From: Thiomicrorhabdus sp. ZW0627
GTDB taxonomy: Bacteria; Pseudomonadota; Gammaproteobacteria; Thiomicrospirales; Thiomicrospiraceae
DNA length: 64,000 nt
Reading direction: 5' to 3'
Assembly (NCBI RefSeq): GCF_029767005.1
Contig: NZ_JARUQR010000001.1
Coordinates: 124,001-188,000 of the forward strand
The notes beneath the pieces were generated by a model. That model was not told the DNA's origin. It worked only from the letters and a program-made list of their open reading frames with translations, and searched no databases. Position 1 is the stretch's first letter. Every line of letters begins with the position of its first letter. Below, one piece after another: positions 62,803 to 64,000 of this stretch. A program made the translations under genes and the position numbers.

Positions 62803-64000
62803 ATGCAAGTAACTGTAGAAAAGCCAGAACAAGGTCTTGAGCATAAGATTACTGTCACATTCCCTTCTGATGAAATGAACAGTCAGATCGAGAAGCGTTT
62901 AAACGAAATCCGCCGTAAAGTGAAAATGGATGGTTTTCGTCCTGGTAAGGTGCCTCTAAGTGTCGTCAAACAACGCCACGGAGAACAGGTCAAGCAGGAA
63001 GTGATGGGCGAGAAAATCCAGCAGACATTCTACGATGCGGTTGCACAAGAGTCTTTGAAAGTGGCTGGTTACCCAATGTTTGATGAGTTGGATGACAAGG
63101 ATGGTTCCATTACTTTCACCGCTCGTTTCGAAACTTACCCTGAAATCACGGTTCCTGAGTTCTCTGGCGTGAAAGCGGAAAAAATCACTGCCGAAGTAAC
63201 GGACAAAGACGTTGATAACATGATTAACCGTCTGCGTGAACAGCGTATGGCTTGGAAGCCTTCTAAGAGCGCTGCTAAGAAAGCCAAGAAGGGTGAGCAG
63301 GTCATTATGGATTTCGTCGGTAAGATTGACGGTGTTGCATTCGAAAACGGTTCTGCCGAGAACGTTCCTCTTGAACTTGGAAGCGGTCGTATGATTCCAG
63401 GTTTCGAAGATGGCATCATCGGTATGAAGAAAGGTGAAGAGAAAACGATCGAAGTGACTTTTCCTGAAGAGTATCAGTCTGAAGAGTTGAAAGGTAAGAC
63501 TGCGACTTTTGATATCACTGTTCACTCGATTTCGACTAAAGAACTTCCTGAGATTGATGAAGAGTTCGTTAAGTCTTTCGGTATCGAAGCTGGTACTGAA
63601 GAAGCGCTTCGTAACGAAATCAAGGAAAACATGGCGAAAGAACTGGCGCGTGCCGTTCAGAACCAAAACCGTACTGCCGCACTAGATGCGTTGCAGGAGA
63701 TCGTTGACGTTCAGCTTCCGAAATCGTTGGTTGACCAAGAAGTTCAGAACTTGATGAACAACATGGCTCAAAACCTACAGCAGCAAGGAATGAAGCCGGA
63801 AGACCTAAATATGTCTGCGGACCACTTCCAAGCGGATGCTGAGAAGCGTGTTAAGCTAGGTTTGATTATGGGTGACATCATCCGTGCAAACAACATTGTA
63901 GCTTCTGACGAAGATGTTGACGCTTTCATCCAAGAGCAGGCTTCTTCTTATGAAGATCCATCTGAAGTGGTTAACTGGTACAAGCAGAACCCTCAGGCTA
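62803..64000 (+). CDS. tig: Trigger factor, partial (cut by the window edge)
   Basis: The frame runs from ATG 62803 to the window end with no stop. Ribosome-bound chaperone and prolyl isomerase for new proteins. The N-terminal ribosome-binding domain has the signature GFRPGKVPLSVVKQRHG. The PPIase domain begins near residue 160 (KKGEQVIMDFVGKIDG) and is followed by the C-terminal helical domain (GTEEALRNEIKENMAKELAR). About 400 of an expected 430-440 residues are visible. Confidence 0.95.
   Translation, partial: MQVTVEKPEQGLEHKITVTFPSDEMNSQIEKRLNEIRRKVKMDGFRPGKVPLSVVKQRHGEQVKQEVMGEKIQQTFYDAVAQESLKVAGYPMFDELDDKDGSITFTARFETYPEITVPEFSGVKAEKITAEVTDKDVDNMINRLREQRMAWKPSKSAAKKAKKGEQVIMDFVGKIDGVAFENGSAENVPLELGSGRMIPGFEDGIIGMKKGEEKTIEVTFPEEYQSEELKGKTATFDITVHSISTKELPEIDEEFVKSFGIEAGTEEALRNEIKENMAKELARAVQNQNRTAALDALQEIVDVQLPKSLVDQEVQNLMNNMAQNLQQQGMKPEDLNMSADHFQADAEKRVKLGLIMGDIIRANNIVASDEDVDAFIQEQASSYEDPSEVVNWYKQNPQA

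Noticed and set aside
1-64000. CRISPR arrays, insertion sequences, integrases, tRNA or rRNA genes
   Set aside because: None seen: no regularly spaced direct repeats, no transposase or integrase motifs, and no cloverleaf with a convincing T-loop.

Overview
The window is a gene-dense piece of a gammaproteobacterial chromosome. An Acidithiobacillus-type sulfide:quinone oxidoreductase, the bamD/rluD/pgeF order, LolCD, CsiV, PP0621-like and DUF2905 proteins, and several diguanylate cyclases point to a sulfur-oxidising bacterium of the Thiomicrospira / Hydrogenovibrio / Thiomicrorhabdus group. That placement is inferred from protein resemblance, not measured. No rRNA, tRNA, CRISPR array, insertion sequence or prophage was recognised.

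Layout. 0-4 kb: cobO, three small exported proteins or lipoproteins, a diguanylate cyclase overlapping an SlpA-type FKBP, and a PP0621-like protein. 4-17 kb: housekeeping genes sucCD, nadE, bamD (reverse), rluD-pgeF, a Kef-type antiporter, nadC, ampD, a flavodoxin, a HAD phosphatase and rppH. 17-23.3 kb: pyruvate dehydrogenase (aceE, aceF, lpdA) behind a long structured leader, with a strong terminator separating aceE from aceF-lpdA. 23.4-28.7 kb: a chemoreceptor with a HAMP-like array, a 7TMR-DISM diguanylate cyclase, and a multi-pass membrane protein broken by one in-frame TGA. 28.9-30.1 kb: one very AT-rich orphan membrane-protein gene, likely transferred. 30.2-31.5 kb: a ParA-type ATPase overlapping a 61-residue partner, then a small orphan gene. 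31.5-48.5 kb: mostly single genes (rhlE, nfsB, dut, a PQQ sugar dehydrogenase homologue, PAS-GGDEF, TetR/MAPEG, FKBP, aqpZ, ydhR, MarR with a visible operator, old yellow enzyme, phosphatases, a HbpS-like protein, an MBL hydrolase). 48.5-64 kb: DUF proteins, csiV, mfd, a loopless MMPL/RND protein, sqr, a TRIC channel, lolC-lolD, an ABC-F protein, and the start of tig, cut by the window edge.

The most striking non-gene signal is a 10-bp palindrome, ACAGGCCTGT. It occurs 12 times exactly in 64 kb, where about 0.06 would be expected by chance in random sequence, and mostly lies just 3' of genes. At several sites the flanking bases differ from copy to copy yet stay self-complementary, giving perfect palindromes of 22-30 bp. 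This looks like a dispersed genome element, possibly a transcript-end hairpin, an uptake-like signal or a protein-binding site. It is the best candidate here for something undescribed. Next come the ParA/small-protein pair, whose partner has a near-terminal Trp like McdB, and two structured RNA candidates: the aceE leader and an intergenic transcript at about 38.26-38.41 kb.
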